Position numbers and translations under genes: made by a program. From NCBI RefSeq assembly GCF_913775355.1, contig NZ_CAJYIU010000107.1, positions 1-61,106 on the forward strand: a stretch of DNA of 61,106 bases, given 5' to 3'. Origin of the DNA: an uncultured Aureimonas sp. (GTDB lineage Bacteria; Pseudomonadota; Alphaproteobacteria; Rhizobiales; Rhizobiaceae). The notes below the pieces were generated by a model. It had not been told where the DNA came from and did no database searches. It worked only from the letters and a program-made list of their open reading frames with translations. Shown piece after piece: positions 1-8,256 of the stretch; position 1 is the first letter of the stretch; each line of letters starts with the position of its first letter.

Positions 1-673
1 GGCAGAAGGAGATGTGGTTCCAGTCGGTCGCGGGATGCCGGAACCCGAGCTGCTCGTTGGCGGCGGCGGTGATCCGAACGCCCATCCGGGCGATGTCGCG
101 CGCCTGATCGGGCGTCAGCTCGAGCCCGAGCGCGGCGGCGTCGACGAGCACGAAGCTGTCACCGCCGTAGGCCGTATCGACGGTGAGCGTGCCGATCCCT
201 TCGACCTCCAGCCTGGCGTCGAGCTTGTCAGCGAAGGAGGCGACGTTGCGCACGCGGATGCGCTCGGCCTTGCCGTTCCGACACTCGGCTTCAACCTCGA
301 CGAGCCCGCCGGGCGGCTCCAGCACCATGCGCGTGATCGGCTCCTCCATCGGGATGATCCCGGTGTCGAGAAGCACGGTCGCCACGCAGATCGAGTTGGA
401 GCCCGACATCGGCGGCGTGTCGGCCGGCTCCATGATGATCCAGCCCATCTGGGCCCGCGGGTCCTTTGGCGGCACCAGGAGGTTCACGTGCCGGAAGACG
501 CCGCCGCGCGGTTCGTTGAGGACGAAGTTGCGAAGCGTCTCGTCGCGCGCGATGAAGCGAGACTGCTCCCAGACCGTCGCCCCCGGCGGCGGGGCGACGC
601 CCCCGACGATCACGTCGCCGACCTCACCCTCGGCGTGGCACGTCACGACATGAATGACTTTGGAGGTGCGCAT
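1..673 (-). CDS. Proline racemase family enzyme (hydroxyproline epimerase or dehydratase), partial
   Basis: The reading frame is open from an ATG at 673 leftward to the window edge, so the C-terminal part is missing. The N-terminal part reads as a proline racemase superfamily protein, with a start rich in CHAEGE and the motif MSGSNSIC where racemases have the first catalytic cysteine (MCGH). Here that residue is serine. Family members act on proline, 4-hydroxyproline or trans-3-hydroxyproline in the cytosol. The second catalytic residue, which would help to separate epimerase from dehydratase, lies outside the window. It follows an amino acid ABC transporter on the same strand, which fits uptake followed by catabolism of a proline-like compound. 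The family call is firm; the substrate is inferred. Confidence 0.85.
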   Translation of the reverse strand, partial: MRTSKVIHVVTCHAEGEVGDVIVGGVAPPPGATVWEQSRFIARDETLRNFVLNEPRGGVFRHVNLLVPPKDPRAQMGWIIMEPADTPPMSGSNSICVATVLLDTGIIPMEEPITRMVLEPPGGLVEVEAECRNGKAERIRVRNVASFADKLDARLEVEGIGTLTVDTAYGGDSFVLVDAAALGLELTPDQARDIARMGVRITAAANEQLGFRHPATDWNHISFC

Positions 674-814
674 CGGTTCGTCCTCGGATGGGGCCGTCGG
701 GCCGTCCGACGGGCGGTCGTCCCTGAAGGCAATCGAGCGGCGGCAGGAATGCCGGGGGCACATTGGGGCCAGCCTCTGCGGTCCGGCGGCGCTCCGCCCG
801 CGCGCCCGGCTGCG

Positions 815-1537
815 TCAGTGCGTCGCCGACAGGAACCGGCGCGTCTCATCCTGCTGCGGGGCGTCGAAGAGCTGGGCGGGCGGCGCGATCTCGGCCATGA
901 CGCCCTGATGGAAGAAGGCAACGCGATCGGAGACCTCGCGCGCGAACTTCATCTCGTGCGTGACGCAGATCATCGTCATGCCTTCCGAGGCGAGCATGCG
1001 GAGCGTGTCGAGAACCTCGCCGACCAGCATCGGATCGAGCGCCGAGGTCACCTCGTCGAACAGCATGTATTCCGGGCTCATGGCGAGCGCGCGGGCGATC
1101 GCCATGCGCTGCTGCTGGCCGCCCGACAGGCGGCTCGGATAGACGTTCAGCTTGTCGCCGAGACCGACATGGGTCAACTGCCTGACCGCCATTTCCTCGG
1201 CCTCGGCCTTGGTCTGGCCGAGCACCTTGCGCGGCGCCAGCATCACGTTCTCGATCACGGTCAGATGCGGGAAGGCGTTCCACTGTTGGAACACGATCCC
1301 GATCTTGCGACGCAGCTTGTCGAGGTTCGTGCCCTTGGCGTGGACTTCGGTGCCGTCGACGACGATCCGACCCGCATTGATCGGCTCGAGGCCGTTGATG
1401 CAGGTGAGGAGCGTCGACTTGCCCGAGCCCGAGCCGCCGATGATGGTGAGAACCTCGCCCTTGGCTACCGTGAGGTCGATCCCCTTGAGGACCTCGAGCG
1501 GGCCGAAGGACTTTCGAACTTGTCTGATCTCAATCAT
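815..1537 (-). CDS. Polar amino acid ABC transporter ATP-binding protein
   Basis: This 240-aa cytoplasmic ATPase would drive the two adjacent permeases. It has Walker A GGSGSGKS, signature LSGGQQQR and Walker B MLFDEVTSALDP, in the order and length usual for GlnQ/HisP-type subunits. The ORF track starts at 1570, but the ATG at 1537 (MIEIRQV) gives the normal family N-terminus. It also overlaps the permease stop by 8 bases, which indicates translational coupling. It is the fourth gene of a leftward operon of binding protein, permease, permease and ATPase. Substrate class is polar amino acids; a proline-like compound is inferred from the enzyme gene downstream. Confidence 0.93.
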   Translation of the reverse strand: MIEIRQVRKSFGPLEVLKGIDLTVAKGEVLTIIGGSGSGKSTLLTCINGLEPINAGRIVVDGTEVHAKGTNLDKLRRKIGIVFQQWNAFPHLTVIENVMLAPRKVLGQTKAEAEEMAVRQLTHVGLGDKLNVYPSRLSGGQQQRMAIARALAMSPEYMLFDEVTSALDPMLVGEVLDTLRMLASEGMTMICVTHEMKFAREVSDRVAFFHQGVMAEIAPPAQLFDAPQQDETRRFLSATH

Positions 1538-2183
1538 GGGGGGACCAACGTTTTTCGAGGTGGCCGCCAAGCCGGGCGATGGGGAAGCTGATGAGGAAGT
1601 AGATCGCGCCGCAGATGATCAGGATGAACAGCGGCTCCTGAAGCCGCGTCACGAGGATCTGCGAGGCGCGCAGAAGCTCGATCAGACCGAGCCAGAGAAC
1701 CAGCGCCGAATCCTTCATCACGCCGAGCGTCAGGCCGATCCAGGACGGAAGCGCGATGCGGGTCGCGAGCGGTGCCACGATTTCGCGCATGTCCTGGCCC
1801 CAGGTCATGCCGAGCGAGCGCGCCGCGCGGCGGGTGGTCGTCGGCACGGCCTCCATCGAGCCGCGCACGATCTCGGTGCAGTAGGCCGCCGTGTAGAGCG
1901 AGAGCACGACACAGGACGTCGTGAACGGCGCCCAGCCGAGCTTTAGGATCGCCTGCAGCGAATTGCCGAGGACGAGCTGGATCAGCAGCGGGACCGAGCG
2001 GAAGACGTCGAGCACGAAGGTGAGCGGCGCCGACCAGTAGGGCCCGAACTGGAAGCGCAGGACGCCGAAGAGGATGCCCATCACGGTGCCGGCGGCGACG
2101 GCGACGGCCGTGACCGCGAGCGTCATGCCTGCGCCCTTCAGGAGGAAGACGAGGTCGGCTCCAGTCATTGCGGTATCGAACAT
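1530..2183 (-). CDS. Polar amino acid ABC transporter permease (HisM type), second
   Basis: A 217-aa inner-membrane protein with several hydrophobic segments. It carries the binding-protein-dependent permease loop in the form RSLGMT, through which the ATPase contacts the membrane subunit. Length and motif match HisM/GlnP-type permeases. It starts 12 bases after the first permease ends and overlaps the ATPase start by 8 bases. With the other permease it probably forms a heterodimeric channel. The exact substrate cannot be read from the sequence. Confidence 0.92.
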   Translation of the reverse strand: MFDTAMTGADLVFLLKGAGMTLAVTAVAVAAGTVMGILFGVLRFQFGPYWSAPLTFVLDVFRSVPLLIQLVLGNSLQAILKLGWAPFTTSCVVLSLYTAAYCTEIVRGSMEAVPTTTRRAARSLGMTWGQDMREIVAPLATRIALPSWIGLTLGVMKDSALVLWLGLIELLRASQILVTRLQEPLFILIICGAIYFLISFPIARLGGHLEKRWSPHD

Positions 2184-2195
2184 CGAGCGCGCCCC

Positions 2196-2861
2196 TCAGT
2201 AACGGAACAGGCGCGAGGCCAGGAGCCGGGCGGCGAGCGTCACGACCTTGGCGATCACGTAGTAGATGACGGCCGCGATCGAGAAGAACTCGAAGGTGCG
2301 GAAGGAGCGGGCGTTGAGCTCCTGCGTGACGCCGGCGAGATCGGTGTTCATGCCGACGGTGACGCCGAGCGAGGTCATGAGGATCGCCCACACCATCTGG
2401 TTGGTCGCCGGCAGGAAGGCGATGCGCAGCATCTGCGGCAAGACGATCAGCCGGAAGGCCTGGAGCGAGGTCATGCCGAGCGACCGGCCGGCGCGGATCT
2501 GCGTATCGGGAATGCCCTTCAATGCGCCGCGGAAGTTCTCGGCGAGATAGCCCGCGTTGTTGAAGGCGATGCCGGCGAGAAGCGAGGTGAAGGGGCTGAG
2601 GTGGATGCCGAAGGCTCCAAGGCCGAAATGGGCCATGTAGATCTGGAAGAGGGCCGGCGTGTTGCGCGCGATCTCGACCCAGGACGTCGCGAAGGCGCGC
2701 AGGATGCGGCTTTCGGAGCGGCGGAAGAGCGTCAGCGCGACGGCCACCGCGACGCCGATCGCCATCGACAGGAGCGCGATCTCCAGCGTGACCAGCGCCC
2801 CGTCGAGCATGCGCGGAAGGGCCTGGAAGGCCTGGTTCCATCGGAAGGTGTAGCCGAACAT
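2196..2861 (-). CDS. Polar amino acid ABC transporter permease (HisQ type), first
   Basis: A 221-aa inner-membrane permease of the amino acid ABC family. It has a hydrophobic N-terminal segment after a short cytosolic stretch and the coupling motif GRSLGMT near residue 130. It is separated from the upstream binding-protein gene by 76 bases that contain a GC-rich stem-loop. Such an arrangement often lets the binding protein be made in excess over the membrane subunits. The pairing with the next permease is seen in gene order; complex formation is inferred from the family. Confidence 0.92.
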   Translation of the reverse strand: MFGYTFRWNQAFQALPRMLDGALVTLEIALLSMAIGVAVAVALTLFRRSESRILRAFATSWVEIARNTPALFQIYMAHFGLGAFGIHLSPFTSLLAGIAFNNAGYLAENFRGALKGIPDTQIRAGRSLGMTSLQAFRLIVLPQMLRIAFLPATNQMVWAILMTSLGVTVGMNTDLAGVTQELNARSFRTFEFFSIAAVIYYVIAKVVTLAARLLASRLFRY

Positions 2862-2890
2862 CCGAGCCCGTTCGTCGGTTGGGTGAGGGC

Positions 2891-2920
2891 GGCGCGCGAC
2901 CGCCGGAGGGGCCGCGCGCC
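2891..2920 (-). promoter_or_regulatory. Intergenic stem-loop between binding protein and permease
   Basis: GGCGCGCG at 2891-2898 and CGCGCGCC at 2913-2920 form a perfect 8-bp stem with a 14-base loop. It has no T-run, so it is more likely an mRNA-stabilising or partial attenuation structure than a full terminator. Confidence 0.45.
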
Positions 2921-2937
2921 GTCGTGTGACGACGAGA

Positions 2938-3744
2938 TTAGCGGTAGACGCCCGGCGCCGTAAGGTTCGGCGCTTCGCCGCCGACCCACTTCTCGAACAG
3001 CTCCTTGTAGCGGCCGCTGCGAACCTGGTGGTTCACGAAGAGGTTGAGGTAGTTGATCAGCCCGTACTCCTCGCGGTTGGTGAACAGCGAGACGTAGTCG
3101 ATGTCGAACGGCGTCGGGCCGACGACCTTGATGCCCGGGAAGTTGCCGGTCTTCACGTTGGCCTGCGCGACCGTCGAGGTCGAGACCGTCGCGTCGATCT
3201 GGCCCTGGCTCAGCGCGAGGAAGACGTCGGCCTGGGTCTGGTAGGGCCGGAACTCGCCCGAGCCCCACTCCTTGACCTGGTTCTCGAGGGCGATCGCCTC
3301 GTAGGTGCCGGCGGTGGCGCCGACCGTCTTGCCCTTCATCGTGTCGTAAGACGTCACGCCCGACTTCTCGTTGGCGGTGACGACGATCTCGAAGGCGAAG
3401 TAGGGGACCGAGAAGCCGACGGTCTTGGCGCGCTCCAGCGTATCGGACGTCGAGGCGACGCCGACGTCGACGCGGCCCGACATCAGGGCCGGAATGCGCT
3501 CGGGGAAGGGGGTCTCGACGATCTCGGCGGTGACGCCGAGCGCCTTGGCGAGGTCGTTGCAGTAGTCGACGTCGAAGCCTTCCGGATTGTTGGAGGCGTC
3601 GCGCGAGCCCATCGGCGGGAAGTCGAGCACGACCGCGCAGCGCAGCGTACCGGACGCGATGATGTCGTCGAGTTTGTCCGCATAGGCCGGCAGAGCGAGG
3701 CTGGCGGCCAGGACGGTACCCGCGAGGAGAGCGGCGATTTTCAT
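2938..3744 (-). CDS. Polar amino acid ABC transporter substrate-binding protein
   Basis: A 268-aa periplasmic binding protein of the SBP_bac_3 type. It has a Sec signal peptide (MKIAALLAG, then a hydrophobic core) and a likely cleavage site after AYA. The mature part begins with the family-typical IIASGTLRCAV and later GFDVDYCNDLAKAL. Two ATGs lie three codons apart; 3744 is preferred because it gives a standard signal peptide start and places GGA about 9 bases upstream, while the ATG at 3753 has GGA directly abutting it. It is the first gene of the uptake operon, with a plausible sigma-70 promoter just upstream. Confidence 0.92.
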   Translation of the reverse strand: MKIAALLAGTVLAASLALPAYADKLDDIIASGTLRCAVVLDFPPMGSRDASNNPEGFDVDYCNDLAKALGVTAEIVETPFPERIPALMSGRVDVGVASTSDTLERAKTVGFSVPYFAFEIVVTANEKSGVTSYDTMKGKTVGATAGTYEAIALENQVKEWGSGEFRPYQTQADVFLALSQGQIDATVSTSTVAQANVKTGNFPGIKVVGPTPFDIDYVSLFTNREEYGLINYLNLFVNHQVRSGRYKELFEKWVGGEAPNLTAPGVYR

Positions 3745-3801
3745 GATCGACATTCCAAAGTGAGGGACGGGGAAACAATTGCGATCGGCTTGTGGACCGG
3801 G

Positions 3802-3829
3802 ATCGTATACGCCCCTCGAAGGCAGTCAA
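3802..3829 (-). promoter_or_regulatory. Putative sigma-70 promoter of the amino acid uptake operon
   Basis: On the minus strand TTGACT (3829-3824) and TACGAT (3807-3802) are separated by 16 bases, and the -10 lies about 50 bases before the binding-protein start. Next to it are TGTATGCAC and CGTATACG, similar to half-sites of GntR-type operators. The promoter is a visual match; the operator idea is tentative. Confidence 0.4.
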
Positions 3830-4632
3830 GCGCGTGCATACAAAAAAAATGCAGATTGCGGCAATGCAATAATTCTGGGCAACCGACGCGCGAAAATGCT
3901 GCGTTGCGATGCCTCAACCCTCAGCGGCGGCTGGCAATCGGGTTCTTGCATTAGGTCGGAAAAAGGTGCCACTGCCATCCATCTAGAGTGTCGGCTGAAT
4001 GCAACCTGCGATCGACCCATCTACCGCTTGCATCGCTTCTTCGTCGACGGCTTTCCGATTCTGAGCAGGGTGCGCCTCGATCGCATGGAAGATCGATCCG
4101 GCTGGTCAAAAGCCGGACACGAACAGCGACGGATGAAGGCGACGACGGATAGCAAGAGAGTTGAGAATCGGGTTGCGACCCGCCGCCCATCCGTCGATTG
4201 CGCGAACACGAAGCCGATGCGGTGGAGGCGTTCATAATCACATTCGCCGTGCGTCGCGAGCGCCACGAGATCCGCGGTACGGAAAACCGAGCTTTTGCCC
4301 TCGTTGAAAGAGCGTTCGGGGACGCACGGGCATGTCAGCCTGGGTCAGCGTGCGCTCGCTGCGGCGCGAGTAGACATCCGGGAACGTTGCTGCCGTGACG
4401 TGGCCCAGGTAGGCGGGACGCCAAGAGGACAGCCCAGCGTGCGGCCGTGCGCATCGGCGACGACCTGACGCCTGCCGTTCGTGCCGCTTTTGATTCGGGA
4501 ACCATTCCTCCGGGCCCCCGGTCTGACCGGCAGGCTCGCGGCCGGCCGGAACGATTGTAGGGAGCGTCCGTCGAAGGGAAACGAGTCTCGACCCGAGCCA
4601 CGGCTTCCCGGGGCTTCGAGCCCCGAGCCAGT
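3830..4632. other. Gap of about 800 bases without an intact gene
   Basis: The ORFs listed here lack recognisable domains and plausible starts, and overlap each other on both strands. The only protein-like stretch I can point to is a possible transposase scrap at 4390-4494. The rest appears to be non-coding or decayed DNA between the uptake operon and the Rieske pseudogene. Confidence 0.5.
4390..4494 (-). pseudogene. Possible IS5-like transposase scrap
   Basis: One minus-strand frame reads NGRRQVVADAHGRTLG. It resembles the conserved stretch K-x-G-R-K-R-x-x-V-D-x-x-G of IS4/IS5-type transposases. It has no start, no continuation and no visible ends, so it would be a short remnant. A chance match cannot be excluded. 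Confidence 0.3.
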
Positions 4633-5886
4633 TCAGTACCCGTGGGCCCGCATACGGTCGACGTACCAGGTGGCGAAGCTGTCGAGCTGTCCTTCCGTGA
4701 AGCGGGAGTAGGGACTTGGCTCGAAGGCCGGATCGCTGACGCCTGCGTGCGAGCGTGCCACGAGGTCGGCATCCTACTCGGTCGTCGCGATCCAGACGCT
4801 CGTCAGCTTCTCGAGATCGTAGTCGAAGCCCTCGACGGCATCCTTGTGGACCAGCCACTTCGTTCGCACCAGCGTGCGTACGGCCGAGAGCGGGATGACG
4901 AGGGCGACGATCGCGTGGTCGCCCATAAAGTGGTTCCAGGCGTTGTGGCCCCAGAGGTGTGTGTCGCCGAGATTCTTGCGGGTCATCGAACCGAGAAGCT
5001 TCTCGCAGGCGGCGGTGGCGTCGGGTGTCTGCGACTCGCCGGCTCCGGCGATGATCAGGCGCTAGGTGCGGAAGTTGGTGGCGCAGTTCGAAATCTGCTC
5101 GACCGTAGCGGACGGGAAGCCGTCGGCTTCCCAGGTCTTCGTGCGGGCCTCGTAGAGGGCGAAGTGCTGTTCCGCTGGCGCGCGGTCCTCGGGCGTGAGG
5201 CTTTGCGGATCGAAGCCGAAGTCGAGGTCGATAAACGAGACGCAGAGCTCGGGATGGTTGGCCGAGCAGTGGTAGCACTCGCGGTTGTTCTCGATGGTCA
5301 GCTTCCAGTTGCCGTCCTCGATGACGTCCTTCTCGAAGGCGATCTTCGCATCCTTGAGGCCGTAGGGCGCGAGGCGTTCGCTCATCACCGCCTCCAGGCG
5401 ATCGACGTCGGCCGGCGGATCGTCGGAGAGGCAGGCGAAGACGAGGCCGCCGATCGACTTGAAGGCCACCGGCTTGATGCTCCGGCACTCCTTCCGGAAG
5501 TCCTGACCCATGTGCGGCGCGTCGATGAGCTCGCCGGTCAGTTCGTAGGTCCACTGGTGGTAGGGGCAGACGAGCTTGGACACGATCGACGGGCCGGGGT
5601 CGAGGAGGCGTGCGCCCCGGTGCCGGCAGACGTTGTGCAGGACGCGGATCTGGCCATCGTCGTCGCGCCGGAGGATGAGGCTGGTGCTGCCGATGTCGAT
5701 CACGGTCGCATCGCCGGGCTCGGGGACGTCGCACTCCACGCCGATCTGGATCCAGTGGCTGCGGAAGAACACGTCGAGATCGGCGGCGAAGACGTCGTCG
5801 CGCGTGTAGAGGCCGGCCGGTAGGCCGTGGCCGTCGGCGCGGGCATCGAGAAGAGACGAGATCGACGATGGGAGGCGGTTCAGCAT
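4633..5886 (-). pseudogene. Rieske aromatic-ring-type oxygenase alpha subunit (Stc2/GbcA-like) with two in-frame amber codons
   Basis: One frame of 418 codons runs from ATG 5886 to TGA 4633, the usual length of the family. It is interrupted only by TAG at 5062-5064 and TAG at 4774-4776. The Rieske ligands are present (C87, H89, C107, H110), as are the mononuclear iron histidines in ENNRECYHC (H206 and H211). The likely iron-ligand aspartate follows the second TAG directly. Homologues known to me have glutamine at both TAG positions (FRTQRL, NEQD), so both look like CAG to TAG changes. Family members demethylate quaternary amines such as proline betaine or glycine betaine. A divergent LysR stump lies upstream. 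Most likely inactive unless the ambers are suppressed. Confidence 0.85.
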
Positions 5887-6030
5887 GACGTCACCTCATG
5901 GTGGAAGCGCTCCAATCTTCGCCCGATCGCCTGGCCGCTCAACCGCATAAATAGTTGCCGTTCGCATGACCGGATGTAATGTGAAGCCTCCACGGCGATC
6001 GGAGGCGCTGAATTGCATTTCCGCAAGAGC

Positions 6031-6213
6031 ATGCCGTCCCTGACGACCCTCGTTGCGCTGTAGGCCGTCGTGCGCCACCGCAGCGTCACCGTGGCGGCGG
6101 GCGAACTCGGCGTCACGCAGGCGGCGGTGAGCCGGCAGATCGCTCTTCTCGAAGCCGAGTTCGGATTTCCGCTGTTCCCCCGCGGCCATCGGTCGATCGA
6201 GCCGACCGCCTGT
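6031..6213 (+). pseudogene. LysR family regulator, N-terminal stump with in-frame amber
   Basis: From ATG 6031 the frame reads a LysR winged-helix start, with ELGVTQAAVSRQI as the recognition region and RGHRSIEPT after it. Codon 11 is TAG (6061-6063), where relatives usually carry another residue before AVVRHRS, plausibly glutamine. Similarity to LysR stops near 6210, where the sequence changes to TGTCAAACGGCG, probably the edge of inserted DNA. The gene diverges from the Rieske pseudogene, so it was probably its regulator. Both an amber codon and truncation by insertion make it non-functional. Confidence 0.75.
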
Positions 6214-6238
6214 CAAACGGCGTTGGAAAGGGACCCCG

Positions 6239-6264
6239 GATCGGCGCGCAAAAGGGGGTCTGAC
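6239..6264 (+). repeat. Left inverted repeat of the ISL3 element
   Basis: 26 bases that match the reverse complement of 7890-7915 at 24 positions. Confidence 0.7.
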
Positions 6265-6280
6265 GCAATCTCGATGACGA

Positions 6281-7848
6281 TCAAGGCACTCCGATGAGCC
6301 GCGCCTCGAGCAGATCAAGATTGGCACGGCCGTATATCTGGCGCTTGACGAGCTTCAGGCGATTGACGTGGCCCTCGGTCTGGCCGTTCGACCAAGGCTG
6401 ATCAACAGCAGCGCGGACGGCGGCAAGATCTTTGGTGATGCCGCGGGCAAAGGAAGCGATGAGACTGGAGCCGGCGTCCTGGAGCCAGGGGTCGAGATCG
6501 GCTTCGGTTTGCGCTGGACGATGGACTGGAAGCGGTCGACCAGGGTCTGCGCTTCCGCCAAGGCTGGGGCGCCTTGCTCGATCGCGGCGACGATGAGGGT
6601 CTCGGCCTTCGTCAGGTGATCGCGCTTCAGCGTCATCATACGGGCAATGGTGCGGGCCGATGGCGGCTTGCGGACTTGGGCGGTCGTCATGCGTTCCGAT
6701 CTGGGTCGTCGCGTCGCCCATTCCGAGACGACACGGGTTGATCCGGCGAAGCCAAGCGCACGCAGGCGACGCCAGAGTTCGGCCCCGTTACGACAGCCTG
6801 CCTCCCACTGCGCGTCGAGAAACGGCAAATGCGGGTCGAGCGAGCCCTGTCGCGTACGGAACATATCCGTGCGCTGGCCTTGCACGATCAGGCGGACCAG
6901 CCTGCAGCTGCGGCCCGTTCGACGGACGATCTCCTTGATTGAGGTGCCGTTGGCTGCCAGCTCGGCGACAATGGCGTTCGTCTCTTCGCGCCGAAGGTAG
7001 CCTTCGTACTGGAGACGTTCGGCACAGGTGAGCAGCTTGGGATCCACGGCCGTCGCGCCGAGGGCAGCCCGGATCGGCTTCATCGACTTCGATACCGCCT
7101 CGAGAAAGCTGCTGCTGGCGTTCTCCATCGAGTGCCAGCGGTCGGCAACCTGGATCGCATCAGGCAATGCCCGTGCAGCCGCTTCTCCGTAGCCGCCGCC
7201 TCGGTCGTGGGAGACGACACGAATGCCGGGATGGGCAGCGAGCCACGCGGCGACGGTCCCGATCTCGCGGTCGGGCAGCAGCTTCACGATTCGGCGCCGT
7301 TCCAGATCGCAGATCATTGTGCCGTAGCGATGGTTGCGGCGGAACGCCCAGTCATCGACGCCGACCACGGTCAAGGGATCAGTCCGACAACCCGCCCGGC
7401 GCCGAACGACGCGCAGCAGCGTGTCGTTGCTGACCGGCAGCATCAGCCGTTCGGCGAAGACGGCACCCGGCCTACCGCCGAGAGCAAGGCCGAGGTGATG
7501 GACGATCCCCTCCATGCGATCGGTACGACGGGCCCGTTCGGACACGCTCGCTCCGAAGCGCTCGGCGAAGATCCGTCGCCGCCAACCTCGCTCGTCACAT
7601 CGGAAGCGCCTCGTCGCCAACCGAAGCTGGACCGCATGTCCGCCCAGGGGCAGGTCGGCGACACGCCGGTGGTAGCGGCTATGAACCCGATGCGAGAGAC
7701 GATCGCAGGACGGGCACGCTGCGGATGACGCTCGCGCCGAGGCGGTGACGATCAGGACGCCGTCCACGAACTCCTGATGATCGACGGCGAATCCGGCTGG
7801 AATGACGGCTGAGAGCGAAAGGCGGCACGACATGGCAGCGATCCCCAT
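6281..7848 (-). pseudogene. ISL3 family transposase, frameshifted near the C-terminus
   Basis: The frame from 7848 carries the ISL3 features: an N-terminal zinc-finger-like CPSCDRLSHRVHSRYHRR, then GVDDWAFRRNHRYGTMICD with the first catalytic aspartate. Around 6508-6514 the frame changes. The remaining C-terminus (WSNGQTEGHVNRLKLVKRQIYGR, ending at 6281) continues in another frame, as expected for a one-base deletion. The conserved QTEGH glutamate region therefore lies after the break. The transposase is probably inactive, although a programmed shift cannot be ruled out by eye. Confidence 0.8.
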
Positions 7849-7889
7849 CGGAAATCGCCGATCCCAACGCCAAACTGCACCGAAGATGA

Positions 7890-7915
7890 GTCAGACCCCC
7901 TTTTGGACGCCGATC
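7890..7915 (-). repeat. Right inverted repeat of the ISL3 element
   Basis: Counterpart of 6239-6264. It lies just upstream of the transposase start region. Confidence 0.7.
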
Positions 7916-8200
7916 ACCTCAGAAACAGGGGCCTTATTCCACGCCGATTCACATCGGACCGTTCGAAGCGATCGATGAGCCCGGACCGAGTATGCCTAGT
8001 CGATGACGTCCGCTGCTCGTTCAGCCCAAAACGAAGCGGGCGGGAACCGTCGTGGTCCTGACGCGTCGCTATAACTCGCTCACATGCGACGAAAACGTCA
8101 TTCGAAACAATATCTTGCAAATCCGAAATTCATGGCTGCGCATGGGTTAGACGCACGAAGTTCGCTCAGAATCTCGCCCGGAACGACATGCAGCGGCAAC

Positions 8201-8228
8201 AAAAAACCCCCGACCATAAGGGCGGGGG
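8201..8228 (-). terminator. Rho-independent terminator after tniQ
   Basis: On the minus strand CCCCCG, a ten-base loop and CGGGGG are followed by TTTTTT. It lies about 30 bases past the tniQ stop and closes the transposition operon. Confidence 0.8.
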
Positions 8229-8256
8229 CGGGAGAAGACGTGATAGGGCAGCTACG

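Larger units (their letters stand above)
6239..7915. mobile_element. ISL3 family insertion sequence, about 1.68 kb
   Basis: The element is bounded by near-perfect inverted repeats, GATCGGCG(CG/TC)CAAAAGGGGGTCTGAC, at 6239-6264 and 7890-7915. Inside is one leftward ISL3-type transposase gene, broken by a frameshift. I see no 8-bp direct repeats outside the ends as I have placed them. The left boundary may lie further out, at TGTCAAACGG (6211), where LysR similarity ends. Missing target duplications suggest later rearrangement at one end. Confidence 0.7.

Noticed and set aside
14-1591. 525-aa plus-strand ORF
   Set aside because: It is a high-GC shadow of the racemase-family gene and the ABC ATPase on the minus strand, both with clear motifs.
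2891-2920. Full transcription terminator between binding protein and permease
   Set aside because: The stem lacks a T-run and the operon continues downstream, so it is treated as an attenuating or stabilising hairpin.
4774-5064. Pyrrolysine or selenocysteine at the in-frame stops
   Set aside because: All are TAG, so not selenocysteine. The Rieske positions are glutamine in relatives, and nothing in the window encodes pyrrolysine machinery.
4238-5734. 498-aa minus-strand ORF over the Rieske gene
   Set aside because: It is arginine- and proline-rich with no motif, while the shifted frame carries complete Rieske and iron-ligand motifs.
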